From an uncultured Marivita sp. (GTDB lineage: Bacteria; Pseudomonadota; Alphaproteobacteria; Rhodobacterales; Rhodobacteraceae), in the NCBI RefSeq assembly GCF_947488135.1, contig NZ_CANKYW010000004.1:62001-126000 (forward strand): DNA of 64,000 bases. The letters are read 5' to 3'. The notes under the pieces were generated by a model. It worked only from the letters and a program-made list of their open reading frames with translations. It searched no databases and was not told the origin of the DNA. A program made the translations under genes and the position numbers. Every line of letters starts with the position of its first letter. Within the stretch, counting starts at the first letter, position 1. Shown here piece after piece: positions 40,892 to 49,948 of this stretch.

Positions 40892-41860
40892 ATGCGTTTG
40901 CGACTGGTCAAAGAGAACACGAATTTCGACTTCTTCAGCCGGTGGAAACTCTGGTTCGGCATCTCGGCCTTCCTGATGGTGCTGTCTTTCGGATCGTTCC
41001 TGCTGCAAGGGCTGAACTACGGGATCGACTTTCAGGGCGGCACCACGATCCGCACCGAAAGCCCGCGTCCGGTGGATGTGGGCGTCTATCGTAACGCGAT
41101 TTCCGCGTTGGACTTGGGCGACATCACGATTGCCGAAGTGTTCGACCCGAGTTTCGGCCCCGAACAGAACGTTGCAATGGTCCGCATCCAGGCGCAGGAC
41201 GGCGAAGAGGCGGTGAGCACTGAAGTGATCGAGGCGGTCGAGGCCGCGCTTGTCGAGGTCAGGCCGGACATCCAGTTCGTATCGGTGGAATCGGTCGGCC
41301 CGAAAGTGTCCGGCGAATTGATCCAGACGGCGGCGATTGCTGTCATCTTGGCGATCGGAGCGGTTCTCATCTACATCTGGCTGCGGTTCGAGTGGCAGTT
41401 CGCGCTCGGCGCGGTGATCGCGCTGGTGCATGACGTGATCCTGACCATCGGGATATTCTCCGAGCTTCAGATCAAGTTCGACCTGGCGATCATCGCGGCC
41501 TTGCTGACCATCGTGGGCTATTCGCTGAACGACACGGTCGTTGTGTTCGACCGGGTGCGCGAGAACCTCATCAAGTACAAGAAAAAGGACCTCAAGGAGG
41601 TTCTGAATATCTCGATCAACGAGACCCTGAGCCGGACCTTCATGACCTCGGCCACCACGCTGCTTGCGCTGATCGCGCTCTTCGTGCTGGGCGGCGATGT
41701 GATCCGGGGCTTCGTCTTCGCGATGATCTGGGGTGTGATCGTCGGCACCTATTCGTCGATTTTCGTGGCGTCGGCCATCCTGCTCTGGCTGGGTGTCAAG
41801 CGCGACTGGACAAAGCCGACCGACACAACCGGCAACCAGTTCGCCAACGTGGATGCTTGA
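40892..41860 (+). CDS. secF: protein translocase subunit SecF
   Basis: SecF (322 aa), partner of SecD. It has the starting helix, the GLNYGIDFQGGTTI periplasmic motif, and five C-terminal helices with the conserved VGYSLNDTVVVFDRVREN. The length is normal. Its end overlaps the TauE-type exporter start by 8 bases. Confidence 0.97.
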   Translation: MRLRLVKENTNFDFFSRWKLWFGISAFLMVLSFGSFLLQGLNYGIDFQGGTTIRTESPRPVDVGVYRNAISALDLGDITIAEVFDPSFGPEQNVAMVRIQAQDGEEAVSTEVIEAVEAALVEVRPDIQFVSVESVGPKVSGELIQTAAIAVILAIGAVLIYIWLRFEWQFALGAVIALVHDVILTIGIFSELQIKFDLAIIAALLTIVGYSLNDTVVVFDRVRENLIKYKKKDLKEVLNISINETLSRTFMTSATTLLALIALFVLGGDVIRGFVFAMIWGVIVGTYSSIFVASAILLWLGVKRDWTKPTDTTGNQFANVDA

Positions 41861-42611
41861 AGCGCTCCTAGCCGCCCTGGCGACGCCGGGGCTTGGCTGG
41901 ATCGTGGCGATCACCGTGGTCGCTGGTATCGTCTACGGGTTCGCGGGCTTTGGCGCTGCACTGATCTACATGCCGGTGTCGGTGATCTTTCTGGCGCCCG
42001 TCATGGCCATCGCTTCGTTTTCGGTGTCGGCCCTGTCATCGCTCGTGACGGTGTTTCCCAAGGCTTTGCCGCTGGTGAACCGCAAGGCGGTCACGGTTCT
42101 GATCCTGTCGGCGACGGTTGCGGCGTCCTTTGGCATCTGGGTCTTGCGCGTGGCGGATGTGACAGCGATCCGCTGGGTCGTTGTGATCGTCTGTGCCGTG
42201 ACGCTGATTGCCCTGATCGCCGGGTGGCGCACCAAGGTCGAGCCGACGCTGGGCATGCGCATCGCCATCGGCGGGGCGGCCGGCTTCATCGGTGGGCTGA
42301 GCGGATTGACCGGGCCGATCATGGTGCTCTTCCAACTGGCCGGCCGCGACAGCATCGCCACCACGCGCGCGACGACGGTGGTGTTTCTGACCGCCACCAG
42401 CCTGCTCATGTTGCCGTTGATGGCCGCGCAGGGCGTGCTGACCGGGCAGGCGGTGGCCTTGGGGGCGATCCTGCTGATCCCGTACGGGGCTGGTGCCCTG
42501 ATCGGCCAGGCGCTTTTCCGACCCGAGAGGGAACGGTTTTATCGTGCTGTGGCTTATGTCATTATCGGTGGAGCAACGCTGGCAGGCGTGCCGCTCTGGG
42601 ATACGCCGTAA
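41853..42611 (+). CDS. TauE/SafE-family sulfite/anion exporter
   Basis: A 252-aa membrane protein of about eight helices in two halves. It has the TauE/SafE pattern GFAGFGAALIYMPVSVIF early and GGAAGFIGGLSGLTGPIMVL in the second half. Members export sulfite, sulfoacetate or other small anions. The start ATG at 41853 overlaps the secF stop, so it is cotranscribed with the export genes without an obvious functional link. Confidence 0.87.
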   Translation: MLEALLAALATPGLGWIVAITVVAGIVYGFAGFGAALIYMPVSVIFLAPVMAIASFSVSALSSLVTVFPKALPLVNRKAVTVLILSATVAASFGIWVLRVADVTAIRWVVVIVCAVTLIALIAGWRTKVEPTLGMRIAIGGAAGFIGGLSGLTGPIMVLFQLAGRDSIATTRATTVVFLTATSLLMLPLMAAQGVLTGQAVALGAILLIPYGAGALIGQALFRPERERFYRAVAYVIIGGATLAGVPLWDTP

Positions 42612-42626
42612 CAGGAAGAGGCAGAC

Positions 42627-42983
42627 ATGCGTTTGAACGAAGTGGTCTATAACGATGCAGAACCGGTCGAGGGCTATGGTCCGGGCTTCTTTCGCATCGG
42701 CGGCAAGAAACATGCAGCCCCGTTGGTCACCGGCTACAGCGGCACATCGCCATGGGGCGGCTACGACGACGCAGACACGCTGCTGGCGCTCGCGGGCGAG
42801 GTGGATGTGCTCTTCGTCGGCACGGGCGATGACATCGCGCATATCCCGGCGCAGCTCCGGTCTACACTCGAAGACAAGGGGATCGGGGTCGAGGTCATGA
42901 GTTCACCCGCCGCCTGCCGCACCTACAACGTGCTTTTGTCCGAAGGCCGCCGCGTGGCGCTGGCCCTGTTGCCTGTCAAATAG
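42627..42983 (+). CDS. Mth938/NDUFAF3-like domain protein
   Basis: A 118-aa soluble protein of the Mth938-like family. It has the conserved core VLFVGTGDDIAHIPAQLR and the C-terminal VEVMSSPAACRTYNVLLSEGR, which match the NDUFAF3 relatives that assist respiratory complex I assembly in eukaryotes; the bacterial role is unproven. It lies 15 bases after the TauE-type gene and is commonly found next to secF in alphaproteobacteria. Confidence 0.9.
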   Translation: MRLNEVVYNDAEPVEGYGPGFFRIGGKKHAAPLVTGYSGTSPWGGYDDADTLLALAGEVDVLFVGTGDDIAHIPAQLRSTLEDKGIGVEVMSSPAACRTYNVLLSEGRRVALALLPVK

Positions 42984-42991
42984 CGCGATCG

Positions 42992-43033
42992 GCGATGCGT
43001 TGACGCATCGCGGCTTTCCGTCAACGGAAAGCC
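42992..43033. repeat. paired palindromes between the Mth938-like gene and ccmA
   Basis: GCGATGCGT-TG-ACGCATCGC (42992-43011) is followed directly by GGCTTTCCG-TCAA-CGGAAAGCC (43012-43033). The two hairpins have complementary loops, TTGA and TCAA, so loop-loop contact or alternative pairing in RNA is possible. The unit lies 8 bases after the upstream stop. Two stem-loops without a T tract make a classical terminator unlikely. Confidence 0.8.
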
Positions 43034-43116
43034 AGCAACAACGCAAGACCCGCGATAATCCGGCAAGCGACATTTTCGCGCTTTTTCCCGCCGTGCCCTT
43101 GGTCTAAGCCGAACCC

Positions 43117-43731
43117 ATGGTTTTGTCTGTTCGCGATCTTGCCGTCACCCGGGGTGGCCTTGCGATCCTCGAAGGCGTGTCGTTCGATCTGGCAGCGGGC
43201 GAGGCGCTGGTATTGCGCGGCCCCAACGGTGTGGGCAAGACAACGCTCCTGCGCAGCGTCGCGGGGTTGCAACCGCCCGAGATGGGCACCGTGACCGGCG
43301 CCGAGGACCAGATCGCCTATGCCGGGCATTCCGATGGCCTCAAAGCGATGCTCAGCGTGACCGAGAACCTGCGTTTCTGGGCGTCAGTCTTTGGCCTTTC
43401 GGACATCGAACCGGCGCTTGTTGCCTTTGACCTGACCGACTTGCGCGACCGCATGGCGGGAACCTTGTCCGCCGGGCAGAAACGTCGGTTGGGACTGGCG
43501 CGGTTGATGGTGACGGGGCGGCCGATCTGGGTTCTGGACGAGCCGACCGTGTCGCTTGACGTGGCGTCGGTCGCGCTGTTCGCCGAGGCAGTCCGTACGC
43601 ATCTGCGCGGAGGCGGCAGTGCTTTGATGGCGACCCATATCGACCTCGGGCTGACCGAAGCAACCGTGGTGGACCTTACCCCGTTCAAGGCTGCCCCGCG
43701 CACGCGCTCGATGGACGAGGCGTTCCTGTGA
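43117..43731 (+). CDS. ccmA: cytochrome c biogenesis ATP-binding protein CcmA
   Basis: A 204-aa ABC ATPase that, with CcmB, releases holo-CcmE from CcmC during haem delivery. Walker A is GPNGVGKTT at about residues 33-41, the ABC signature [14 protein letters not shown] at about 113-126, and Walker B PIWVLDEP at about 132-139. The end overlaps ccmB (GTGA). Confidence 0.95.
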   Translation: MVLSVRDLAVTRGGLAILEGVSFDLAAGEALVLRGPNGVGKTTLLRSVAGLQPPEMGTVTGAEDQIAYAGHSDGLKAMLSVTENLRFWASVFGLSDIEPALVAFDLTDLRDRMAGTLSAGQKRRLGLARLMVTGRPIWVLDEPTVSLDVASVALFAEAVRTHLRGGGSALMATHIDLGLTEATVVDLTPFKAAPRTRSMDEAFL

Positions 43732-44384
43732 GGGCTTTGCTGCTGCGAGATCTGAGGCTTGCGATCCGGGCGGGTGGCGGCTTTGGACTGGGCCTCGCGT
43801 TCTTTCTGATCGTGACGGTTCTGGTGCCCTTCGGCGTGGGTCCGCAAACCGAGCTCTTGTCACGCATCGCGCCCGGCATCCTGTGGATCGGCGCGCTTCT
43901 TGCATGCCTGCTGTCGCTGGACCGGATCCTTGCGCTTGACTGGGAGGACGGATCGCTCGACCTCCTGGCCACCGCACCGCTGCCGATGGAAGGCATCGTC
44001 ACGGTCAAGGCCTTCGCCCACTGGATCACCACCGGCCTGCCGCTGGTGCTGGCCGCGCCGGTTCTGGGCGTGCTGCTCAGCCTGCCGATCCCGGCCTATC
44101 AATGGGTGGTGATCAGCCTTGCCGTGGGAACCCCGGCGCTCAGCGTGATCGGCACCTTCGGCGCGGCGCTCACCGTGGGGATCAAGCGCGGCGGGTTGCT
44201 CATGTCGCTGCTGGTGCTTCCGCTCTATGTGCCGACACTGATCTTCGGGGCCGAGGTCGCCCGGCGCGGGGCAGAGGGGCTGACGGTGCAGACGCCACTC
44301 CTCCTGCTGGCGGGGATCAGTTTCGGCGTGATCGCGCTTTTGCCCTTCGCCAGCGCCGCTGTATTGCGGATCAATCTGCGGTAA
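43728..44384 (+). CDS. ccmB: haem exporter/release protein CcmB
   Basis: A 218-aa membrane protein with about six helices, partner of the CcmA ATPase. The conserved cytoplasmic [19 protein letters not shown]-like segment (here [17 protein letters not shown]) identifies CcmB. It starts with GTG overlapping the ccmA stop. ccmC follows 58 bases later. Confidence 0.94.
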   Translation: MRALLLRDLRLAIRAGGGFGLGLAFFLIVTVLVPFGVGPQTELLSRIAPGILWIGALLACLLSLDRILALDWEDGSLDLLATAPLPMEGIVTVKAFAHWITTGLPLVLAAPVLGVLLSLPIPAYQWVVISLAVGTPALSVIGTFGAALTVGIKRGGLLMSLLVLPLYVPTLIFGAEVARRGAEGLTVQTPLLLLAGISFGVIALLPFASAAVLRINLR

Positions 44385-44442
44385 CGCGTCTCATGCGGTT
44401 TTTTGAATTGAAGACACAAGAAAAACGGCCTACCTGACTGTC

Positions 44443-45171
44443 ATGTCATTGTGGGAATACGCAAATCCTGTGAAGTTCATCCGCACCACCGACAAGGTGT
44501 TGCCGTGGATATGGACGTTGACGGTTCTGTGCCTCGTCACCGGGCTGATCTGGGGGTTTTTCTTTACACCCAATGACTTCCGTCAGGGATCGACGGTCAA
44601 GATCATCTACATCCACGTGCCCTCTGCGTTGATGGCAATCAACGCTTGGCTGATGATGCTGGTGGCCTCGCTCATCTGGATCGTGCGACGGCACCACGTC
44701 TCGGCACTGGCTGCGCGGGCCGCGGCCCCGGTCGGTGCCGTGATGACCATGATCGCGCTGGCGACAGGTGCGTTCTGGGGCCAGCCGATGTGGGGGACAT
44801 GGTGGGCCTGGGATCCGCGCCTGACCTCGTTCCTGATCCTGTTCCTCTTCTACCTTGGCTATATGGCCCTGTGGGAGGCGATCGAGAACGACGACACGGC
44901 GGCGGACCTGACCTCCATCCTGTGCCTTGTCGGATCGGTCTTTGCGGTTCTGAGCCGTTACGCCGTGAACTTCTGGAACCAGGGGTTGCACCAGGGCGCG
45001 ACGCTCAGCCTCGACAAGGAAGAGAACATCTCCGACGTGTTCTGGTTCCCGCTTCTGGTCTGTATCGCGGGCTTTGTCCTGCTGTTCATCGCGCTGGTGT
45101 TCCTGCGCACCCAGACCGAGATCCGTGCGCGCCGCACGCGGGCGCTTCTGGCGCGTGAGGGGCAGGCGTGA
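44443..45171 (+). CDS. ccmC: haem transporter/handling protein CcmC
   Basis: A 242-aa membrane protein that loads haem onto CcmE. The diagnostic tryptophan-rich motif WGTWWAWDPRLTS is present at about residues 118-130, with six helices and flanking histidines (HVPSALM) that ligate haem. Its stop overlaps the ccmD start by one base. Confidence 0.97.
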   Translation: MSLWEYANPVKFIRTTDKVLPWIWTLTVLCLVTGLIWGFFFTPNDFRQGSTVKIIYIHVPSALMAINAWLMMLVASLIWIVRRHHVSALAARAAAPVGAVMTMIALATGAFWGQPMWGTWWAWDPRLTSFLILFLFYLGYMALWEAIENDDTAADLTSILCLVGSVFAVLSRYAVNFWNQGLHQGATLSLDKEENISDVFWFPLLVCIAGFVLLFIALVFLRTQTEIRARRTRALLAREGQA

Positions 45172-45320
45172 TGCCCGATCTCGGCAAATACGCGTTCGAG
45201 GTGCTGAGCTCCTACGGCGTGACCATCCTGCTTTTGGCCGTGATCGTGCTGGTCAGCGTCCAGCGGGCGCGTAAGGTGCGTGCTGCGCTCGACGAGATCG
45301 AAAACCGGCGGAGACACTGA
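45171..45320 (+). CDS. ccmD: cytochrome c biogenesis small protein CcmD
   Basis: A 49-aa peptide (MPDLGKYAFEVLSSYG ... ) read from the ATG that overlaps the ccmC stop (TGATG), ending at the TGA that overlaps the ccmG start. It has one membrane helix (about residues 15-30) and a basic tail (RARKVRAALDEIENRR), the standard CcmD layout. CcmD stabilises the CcmA-B-C complex and releases haem-loaded CcmE. It is easily missed by length filters. Confidence 0.93.
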   Translation: MPDLGKYAFEVLSSYGVTILLLAVIVLVSVQRARKVRAALDEIENRRRH

Positions 45321-45859
45321 TGGCGAAAATATCCCCGCTGATGGTTTTGCCCCCGGTCATTTTCGGCGCCTTCGCCGTGCTGGCCTATGTCGGCATGTTC
45401 CGTGAGGATCCGCAGGGATTGCCGTCGACACGGATTGGCCAACCCGCGCCGCCGATCACCGAAGCGGCGCTTACCGGATACGACGCCTTCTCGCCCGACA
45501 TGCTCACCAGCGGCGAGGTCACGCTGGTGAACTTCTGGGCCAGCTGGTGCCCGCCTTGCCGGGTGGAACATCCAAAACTCCTGGAGATGCAGGCCGAGGG
45601 CATGCAGATCATCGGCGTGAACATCCGCGATCAGGAAGCGAACGCGAGCCAATACCTTGAAGAAGACGGCAATCCGTTCGCCGCGGTGCCGTTCGATCCA
45701 GCCGGGCGCACGTCCATCGATTGGGGCGTCACTGCCCCGCCAGAGACATTTATCGTGGATGGAGACGGAACGGTTCTGTTCCGCTTTGCCGGTCCGCTTG
45801 TCGGGTCCGACTATGAGCAGCGGTTCGTACCCGCACTTGAAAAGGCGATGGCCGACTGA
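45320..45859 (+). CDS. ccmG: thiol:disulfide reductase CcmG (DsbE)
   Basis: A 179-aa membrane-anchored thioredoxin-like protein that keeps the haem-binding cysteines of apocytochromes reduced. It has an N-terminal anchor (about residues 6-24) and the active site WCPPCR in FWASWCPPCRVEHP. The cis-proline segment VTAPPETFIVDG follows as expected. It is the last gene of ccmABCDG; ccmE, ccmF and ccmH are not in the window. Confidence 0.95.
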   Translation: MAKISPLMVLPPVIFGAFAVLAYVGMFREDPQGLPSTRIGQPAPPITEAALTGYDAFSPDMLTSGEVTLVNFWASWCPPCRVEHPKLLEMQAEGMQIIGVNIRDQEANASQYLEEDGNPFAAVPFDPAGRTSIDWGVTAPPETFIVDGDGTVLFRFAGPLVGSDYEQRFVPALEKAMAD

Positions 45860-45863
45860 TCCC

Positions 45864-45965
45864 TTAAGGTATCAGGATCGGAGCCGCATCCGGGATCCCG
45901 GCGAACACACTGGCCCCTGCGATCAGAAGCAAGGCTGCGGTCTGAAGGATGGTCAGAAGTTTCAT
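45864..45965 (-). CDS. 33-residue hydrophobic peptide (possible)
   Basis: This short frame encodes a peptide starting MKLLTILQTAALLLIAG, with one hydrophobic helix and a proline-rich end. A GAGCGG lies before the ATG. It is convergent with ccmG and ends 4 bases after the ccmG stop. Length and composition fit a small membrane peptide or an orphan signal sequence, and no family is recognised. It could be chance. Confidence 0.4.
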   Translation of the reverse strand: MKLLTILQTAALLLIAGASVFAGIPDAAPILIP

Positions 45966-46179
45966 GTGATCCGCTCGTGGTTTTGGGGCCGTTTCAAGCT
46001 GTATCTGGGATCTTACCGCCGGATGTGTAGGGGCCACGCTGTCACATGCGACAACTTGCACCAAAAATGAATTGGTTTTTCATTTTTCGGGCAACTTGTT
46101 GCCAGTACCGCCTAGTTTCCCCGCAGTTTGAAGATTGTCACACGCGAATTCCGAGACAGCCGCGCACCGGAGCACACAA
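45966..46179. other. intergenic region between the small ORF and the acnA terminator
   Basis: This region contains an AT-rich dyad AAAAATGAA/TTCATTTTT (46063-46087), directly followed by the short dyad GGCAAC/GTTGCC (46090-46103). No gene of useful length is seen. It may hold the promoter of the small ORF. Confidence 0.45.
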
Positions 46180-46207
46180 AAAAAGGCGGGTCGAAGCCCG
46201 CCTTTTT
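46180..46207. terminator. bidirectional intrinsic terminator after acnA
   Basis: AAAAAGGCGGG and CCCGCCTTTTT form an 11-bp stem with a 6-base loop, flanked by A and T runs. It lies about 37 bases past the acnA stop on the minus strand. Confidence 0.92.
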
Positions 46208-46243
46208 CATTTTTCTTAAGTCGTTTACAGAACTGACCCTGGA

Positions 46244-49033
46244 TTACTCCGCCGCGATCGCGTCGCGTCCGGCGAGGTCGCGCAGCACATAGTGCAGAAC
46301 GCCGCCGTTCTCGATGTATTCGATCTCGATCCCGGTATCGATCCGGCACTTGAGCGTGATCTCTTTCTCGGTGCCGTCCGCGTAGGTGATGGTGCAGGGC
46401 ACCTCGGCCAGCGGGGTGATGCTGTCGAGGCCGTGGATCGACACGGTTTCGTCGCCTGTCAGGTTCAGCGACTTGCGGGTATCGCCGCCGGTGAATTCGA
46501 ACGGGATCACCCCCATGCCAACGAGGTTGGAGCGGTGGATACGTTCGAAATTTTCGGCGATCACAGCCTTCACGCCCAAAAGCGCTGTGCCTTTGGCCGC
46601 CCAGTCACGGGACGAACCGGCACCGTACTGTTCACCGCCGAAGACCACGAGCGGTGTGCCCTGTTCCTGATAGGCCATCGCCGCGTCGAAGATCGACATC
46701 TGTTCGCCGTTCGGGCCTTTGGTGTAGCCGCCTTCGACATCGTCCAGCATCTCGTTCCTGATGCGGATGTTGGCGAACGTGCCGCGCATCATCACTTCGT
46801 GGTTGCCACGACGCGACCCGTAGGAATTGAATTCGCGCACGGGCACCTGACGTTCGATCAGGTACTGACCCGCAGGTGTGCTTTCTTTGAAAGACCCGGC
46901 CGGGCTGATGTGGTCGGTGGTGATCATGTCGCCCAGCAGGGCCAGGACCTTGGCACCCTCGATGTTCTCGATCTTCTTGGTGTCCATCGTGATGCCCTGG
47001 AAATAGGGCGGGTTCTGGACGTAGGTCGAGGTCGGCGGCCAGTCGTAGGTCTTGGCATCGGTGGTTTCCACACCCTGCCATTTCTCGTCGCCCTTGAAGA
47101 CGTCGGCATATTTCGACTGGAACGCGTCGCGGGTAACGGTTTGCTCCACCAGCTCTGCGATCTCGGCTTGGCTGGGCCAGATGTCCTTGAGGTAGACATC
47201 GTTGCCGTCCTGGTCTTGGCCAAGCGGTTCCTTGGCGATGTCGACATTCATGTCACCGACCAGCGCATAAGCCACCACGAGGGGCGGGGAGGCGAGGTAG
47301 TTGGCACGCACGTCAGGGCTGATCCGGCCTTCGAAGTTCCGGTTGCCCGACAGGACCGAGGTCGCGATCAGGTCATTGTCATTGATGCACTTGCTGATTT
47401 CGTCGGCCAGCGGGCCGGAGTTGCCGATACAGGTGGTGCAGCCATAACCGACAAGGTTGAAGCCGATGGCATCGAGGTCTTCCTGAAGGTTCGCGGCTTC
47501 GAGATAGGCTGACACGACCTGCGATCCGGGGGCCAGCGATGTCTTGACCCACGGCTTGCGGGTCAGGCCCTTTTCGCGCGCCTTGCGGGCCACGAGGCCT
47601 GCGCCGATCATCACGTAAGGGTTCGACGTATTGGTGCAGGATGTGATCGACGCGATCACGACCGAGCCGTCATGCAGCTGGTAGTGGCCGTCCTCGGTCT
47701 GGACATAGCCACGCTTGTGGTGGCCTTCGTCGCCCGGAATGTCTGTCGGTTCCGGTGCGCCGCCTTCGCCTTCCCAGCGGATTTCCTCGGTCGGTCCGGC
47801 ATCCTTGCCTTCACGGATACCCTTCACGTACTCGCCGAACGCCTTGGCGGCCTTGTCGAGCGAGATGTAATCCTGCGGACGTTTGGGGCCCGAGATCGCC
47901 GGAACGATTGTGCCCATGTCGAGGGTCAGCGTGTCGGTATAGACCGGCGCATAATCCGCATCGCGCCACATGCCGTTTTCCTTGGCATAGGCTTCGACCA
48001 GTTCGATCCGCTCCATGTCGCGGCCGGTGGTCTTGAGATAGCGCAGGGTTTCGTCGTCGATCGGGAAGAAGCCACAGGTCGCGCCGTATTCGGGCGCCAT
48101 GTTGGCGATGGTCGCGCGGTCCGCCAACGGCAGGTTATCAAGGCCGGTGCCGTAGAATTCGACGAATTTGCCGACCACGCCTTTCTCGCGCAGCATTTCC
48201 ACGACCTTGAGCACGAGGTCGGTGCCCGTGGTGCCTTCCATCATCTCTCCGGTCAGTTCGAACCCGACGACTTCGGGGATGAGCATGGAGATCGGCTGAC
48301 CCAGCATCGCGGCCTCGGCCTCGATCCCGCCGACACCCCAGCCGAGAACGGCCGCGCCGTTGACCATGGTTGTGTGGCTGTCGGTGCCCACGAGCGTGTC
48401 CGGGTAGGCCACGGTGTCGCCGTTCTGGTCTTCATCGGTCCAGACGGTCTGGGCAAGGTATTCCAGGTTCACCTGGTGGCAGATGCCGGTGCCCGGCGGT
48501 ACGACGCGGAAGTTGTTGAACGCGGACTGGCCCCACTTGAGGAAGGTGTAGCGCTCCATGTTGCGTTCGTATTCGCGGTCCACGTTCATCTGGAACGCGC
48601 GCGGGTTGCCGAATTCGTCGATCATCACCGAGTGGTCGATCACCAGATCGACCGGGTTCAGCGGGTTGATCTTTTCCGGATCACCCCCCAGCGCCACGAT
48701 CCCGTCGCGCATCGCGGCAAGGTCAACCACGGCAGGCACGCCGGTGAAGTCCTGCATCAAGACGCGGGCCGGGCGATAGGCCAGCTCGACCTCGCCTTTG
48801 CCGCCGTTCTTGGCCCAGTCCGAAAACGCCTTGATGTCGTCGACCGTGACGGTCTTGCCGTCTTCGAAGCGCAGCATGTTTTCGAGCACGACCTTGAGAC
48901 AGGCGGGCAGTTTGGAGAAGGTCCCCAACCCCGCCGCCTCGGCCGCGGGAATCGAGTAATACGCGATGGACTGGCCATTGACCGTAAGGGTCTTACGGGT
49001 CTTGGCTGTGTCCTGACCAACTGTGATGGGCAT
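46244..49033 (-). CDS. acnA: aconitate hydratase A
   Basis: A 929-aa aconitase of the AcnA/IRP type, converting citrate to isocitrate in the TCA cycle. The iron-sulfur ligand cysteines are in SITSCTNTSNP and YGCTTCIGNSGPL. The N-terminal QDFTGVPAVVDLA block and the swivel-domain GAGSSRDWAAKG are also present. The ATG at 49033 with AAGGAG 8 bases upstream is chosen; open frame extends to 49141 through the promoter region. A perfect palindrome at 49130 lies about 100 bases upstream, and a strong terminator follows. The gene is monocistronic. Confidence 0.98.
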   Translation of the reverse strand: MPITVGQDTAKTRKTLTVNGQSIAYYSIPAAEAAGLGTFSKLPACLKVVLENMLRFEDGKTVTVDDIKAFSDWAKNGGKGEVELAYRPARVLMQDFTGVPAVVDLAAMRDGIVALGGDPEKINPLNPVDLVIDHSVMIDEFGNPRAFQMNVDREYERNMERYTFLKWGQSAFNNFRVVPPGTGICHQVNLEYLAQTVWTDEDQNGDTVAYPDTLVGTDSHTTMVNGAAVLGWGVGGIEAEAAMLGQPISMLIPEVVGFELTGEMMEGTTGTDLVLKVVEMLREKGVVGKFVEFYGTGLDNLPLADRATIANMAPEYGATCGFFPIDDETLRYLKTTGRDMERIELVEAYAKENGMWRDADYAPVYTDTLTLDMGTIVPAISGPKRPQDYISLDKAAKAFGEYVKGIREGKDAGPTEEIRWEGEGGAPEPTDIPGDEGHHKRGYVQTEDGHYQLHDGSVVIASITSCTNTSNPYVMIGAGLVARKAREKGLTRKPWVKTSLAPGSQVVSAYLEAANLQEDLDAIGFNLVGYGCTTCIGNSGPLADEISKCINDNDLIATSVLSGNRNFEGRISPDVRANYLASPPLVVAYALVGDMNVDIAKEPLGQDQDGNDVYLKDIWPSQAEIAELVEQTVTRDAFQSKYADVFKGDEKWQGVETTDAKTYDWPPTSTYVQNPPYFQGITMDTKKIENIEGAKVLALLGDMITTDHISPAGSFKESTPAGQYLIERQVPVREFNSYGSRRGNHEVMMRGTFANIRIRNEMLDDVEGGYTKGPNGEQMSIFDAAMAYQEQGTPLVVFGGEQYGAGSSRDWAAKGTALLGVKAVIAENFERIHRSNLVGMGVIPFEFTGGDTRKSLNLTGDETVSIHGLDSITPLAEVPCTITYADGTEKEITLKCRIDTGIEIEYIENGGVLHYVLRDLAGRDAIAAE

Positions 49034-49129
49034 GACAGGGCTCCTTGAAGCAATAAAGCGTGGAATTCTGCCCGCTCTTTGCCTGATGCCACGGAGTCGA
49101 TCAAGGGGGGTGCGACGATTTTGGTATAC

Positions 49130-49143
49130 TATTGTGCACAATA
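49130..49143. promoter_or_regulatory. palindromic operator candidate between acnA and the DUF1223 gene
   Basis: TATTGTGCACAATA is a perfect 14-bp palindrome next to another short one, GTATAC (49124-49129). The TTGT-GC-ACAA core has the form bound by GntR- or MarR-type repressors. It lies 97 bases before acnA and 107 before the preferred DUF1223 start, so either or both could be controlled. Confidence 0.5.
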
Positions 49144-49249
49144 AATCGGCAGCCGCCGGATGACGCTCTCTCGCAAAACCTTGATTGGTTATTTCAGTTC
49201 CGTGTCGCTAAGTGTCTCGGGATCGAACACTGCACGGGATACCCTTGGA

Positions 49250-49948
49250 ATGAGCAGGCTTTTGGCTTTGGTAACGGCACTCGTCTTAGGGGGTCACGCA
49301 TCGACCGTTCGGGCCGATGAGACGCCGGTTGTGGTCGAGCTCTTCACGTCCCAAGGCTGTTCTTCCTGTCCCGAGGCCGACGAGATGCTGGCCCGACTCG
49401 GAGAGCGTGACAACGTCATCGCTCTGGCTCTGCATGTCGATTACTGGGACTATATCGGCTGGAAAGACAAATTCGCCCACGCGGCCTTCACGAAACGCCA
49501 AAAGGGCTATGCGAGGTCCTTCGGCAATCGGGCGATCTATACCCCGCAAATGGTGGTCAATGGCGTGAAAGAGGTGGTGGGCAATCGTCCGATGGACGTC
49601 ATCGACCTTGTTCAGGCCCATGCGGACAAAGGTTTGCCGGTGTCGCTGACCCTGCGCCGTGACGGCAGCAGCCTCGTGATCTCCGCCCCGGAATCGTCCG
49701 GTCTGCGCGAGGCGGATATCATTCTCATCCGCTACACGCCGTCCGAAACAGTGAACATCCCCAGTGGTGAAAATGCGGGCAAGAAGCTGACCTACAGCCA
49801 TATCGTGACGGAATGGTCGGATATCGGGGATTGGAACGGCCAGGCGCCCCTGTCGGAATCGGTCCCGATTTCCGGTGCGGCACCGGTCGTCGTTCTGGTT
49901 CAGGAAAAGGGCTACGGCCCGATTTTCGCCGCCGCACGCTTGCGCTGA
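49250..49948 (+). CDS. DUF1223 thioredoxin-like secreted protein
   Basis: A 232-aa DUF1223 family protein with a signal peptide (cut near TVRA/DE). The opening VELFTSQGCSSCPEADEML contains a CxxC motif, so a thioredoxin-like fold with redox or metal binding is expected; LHVDYWDYIGWKD and RQKGYAR are other family marks. The ATG at 49250 is preferred because the signal peptide starts there; the frame is open from 49160. The end overlaps the convergent acyltransferase gene by 37 bases. Its biological role is not established. Confidence 0.9.
   Translation: MSRLLALVTALVLGGHASTVRADETPVVVELFTSQGCSSCPEADEMLARLGERDNVIALALHVDYWDYIGWKDKFAHAAFTKRQKGYARSFGNRAIYTPQMVVNGVKEVVGNRPMDVIDLVQAHADKGLPVSLTLRRDGSSLVISAPESSGLREADIILIRYTPSETVNIPSGENAGKKLTYSHIVTEWSDIGDWNGQAPLSESVPISGAAPVVVLVQEKGYGPIFAAARLR

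Noticed and set aside
46292-49048. Long open frames on the plus strand opposite acnA (up to about 458 codons)
   Set aside because: They are mirror frames of a well-supported gene in GC-rich DNA. Their translations are low in recognisable motifs and rich in His/Arg/Gly/Val, and they have no ribosome binding sites.
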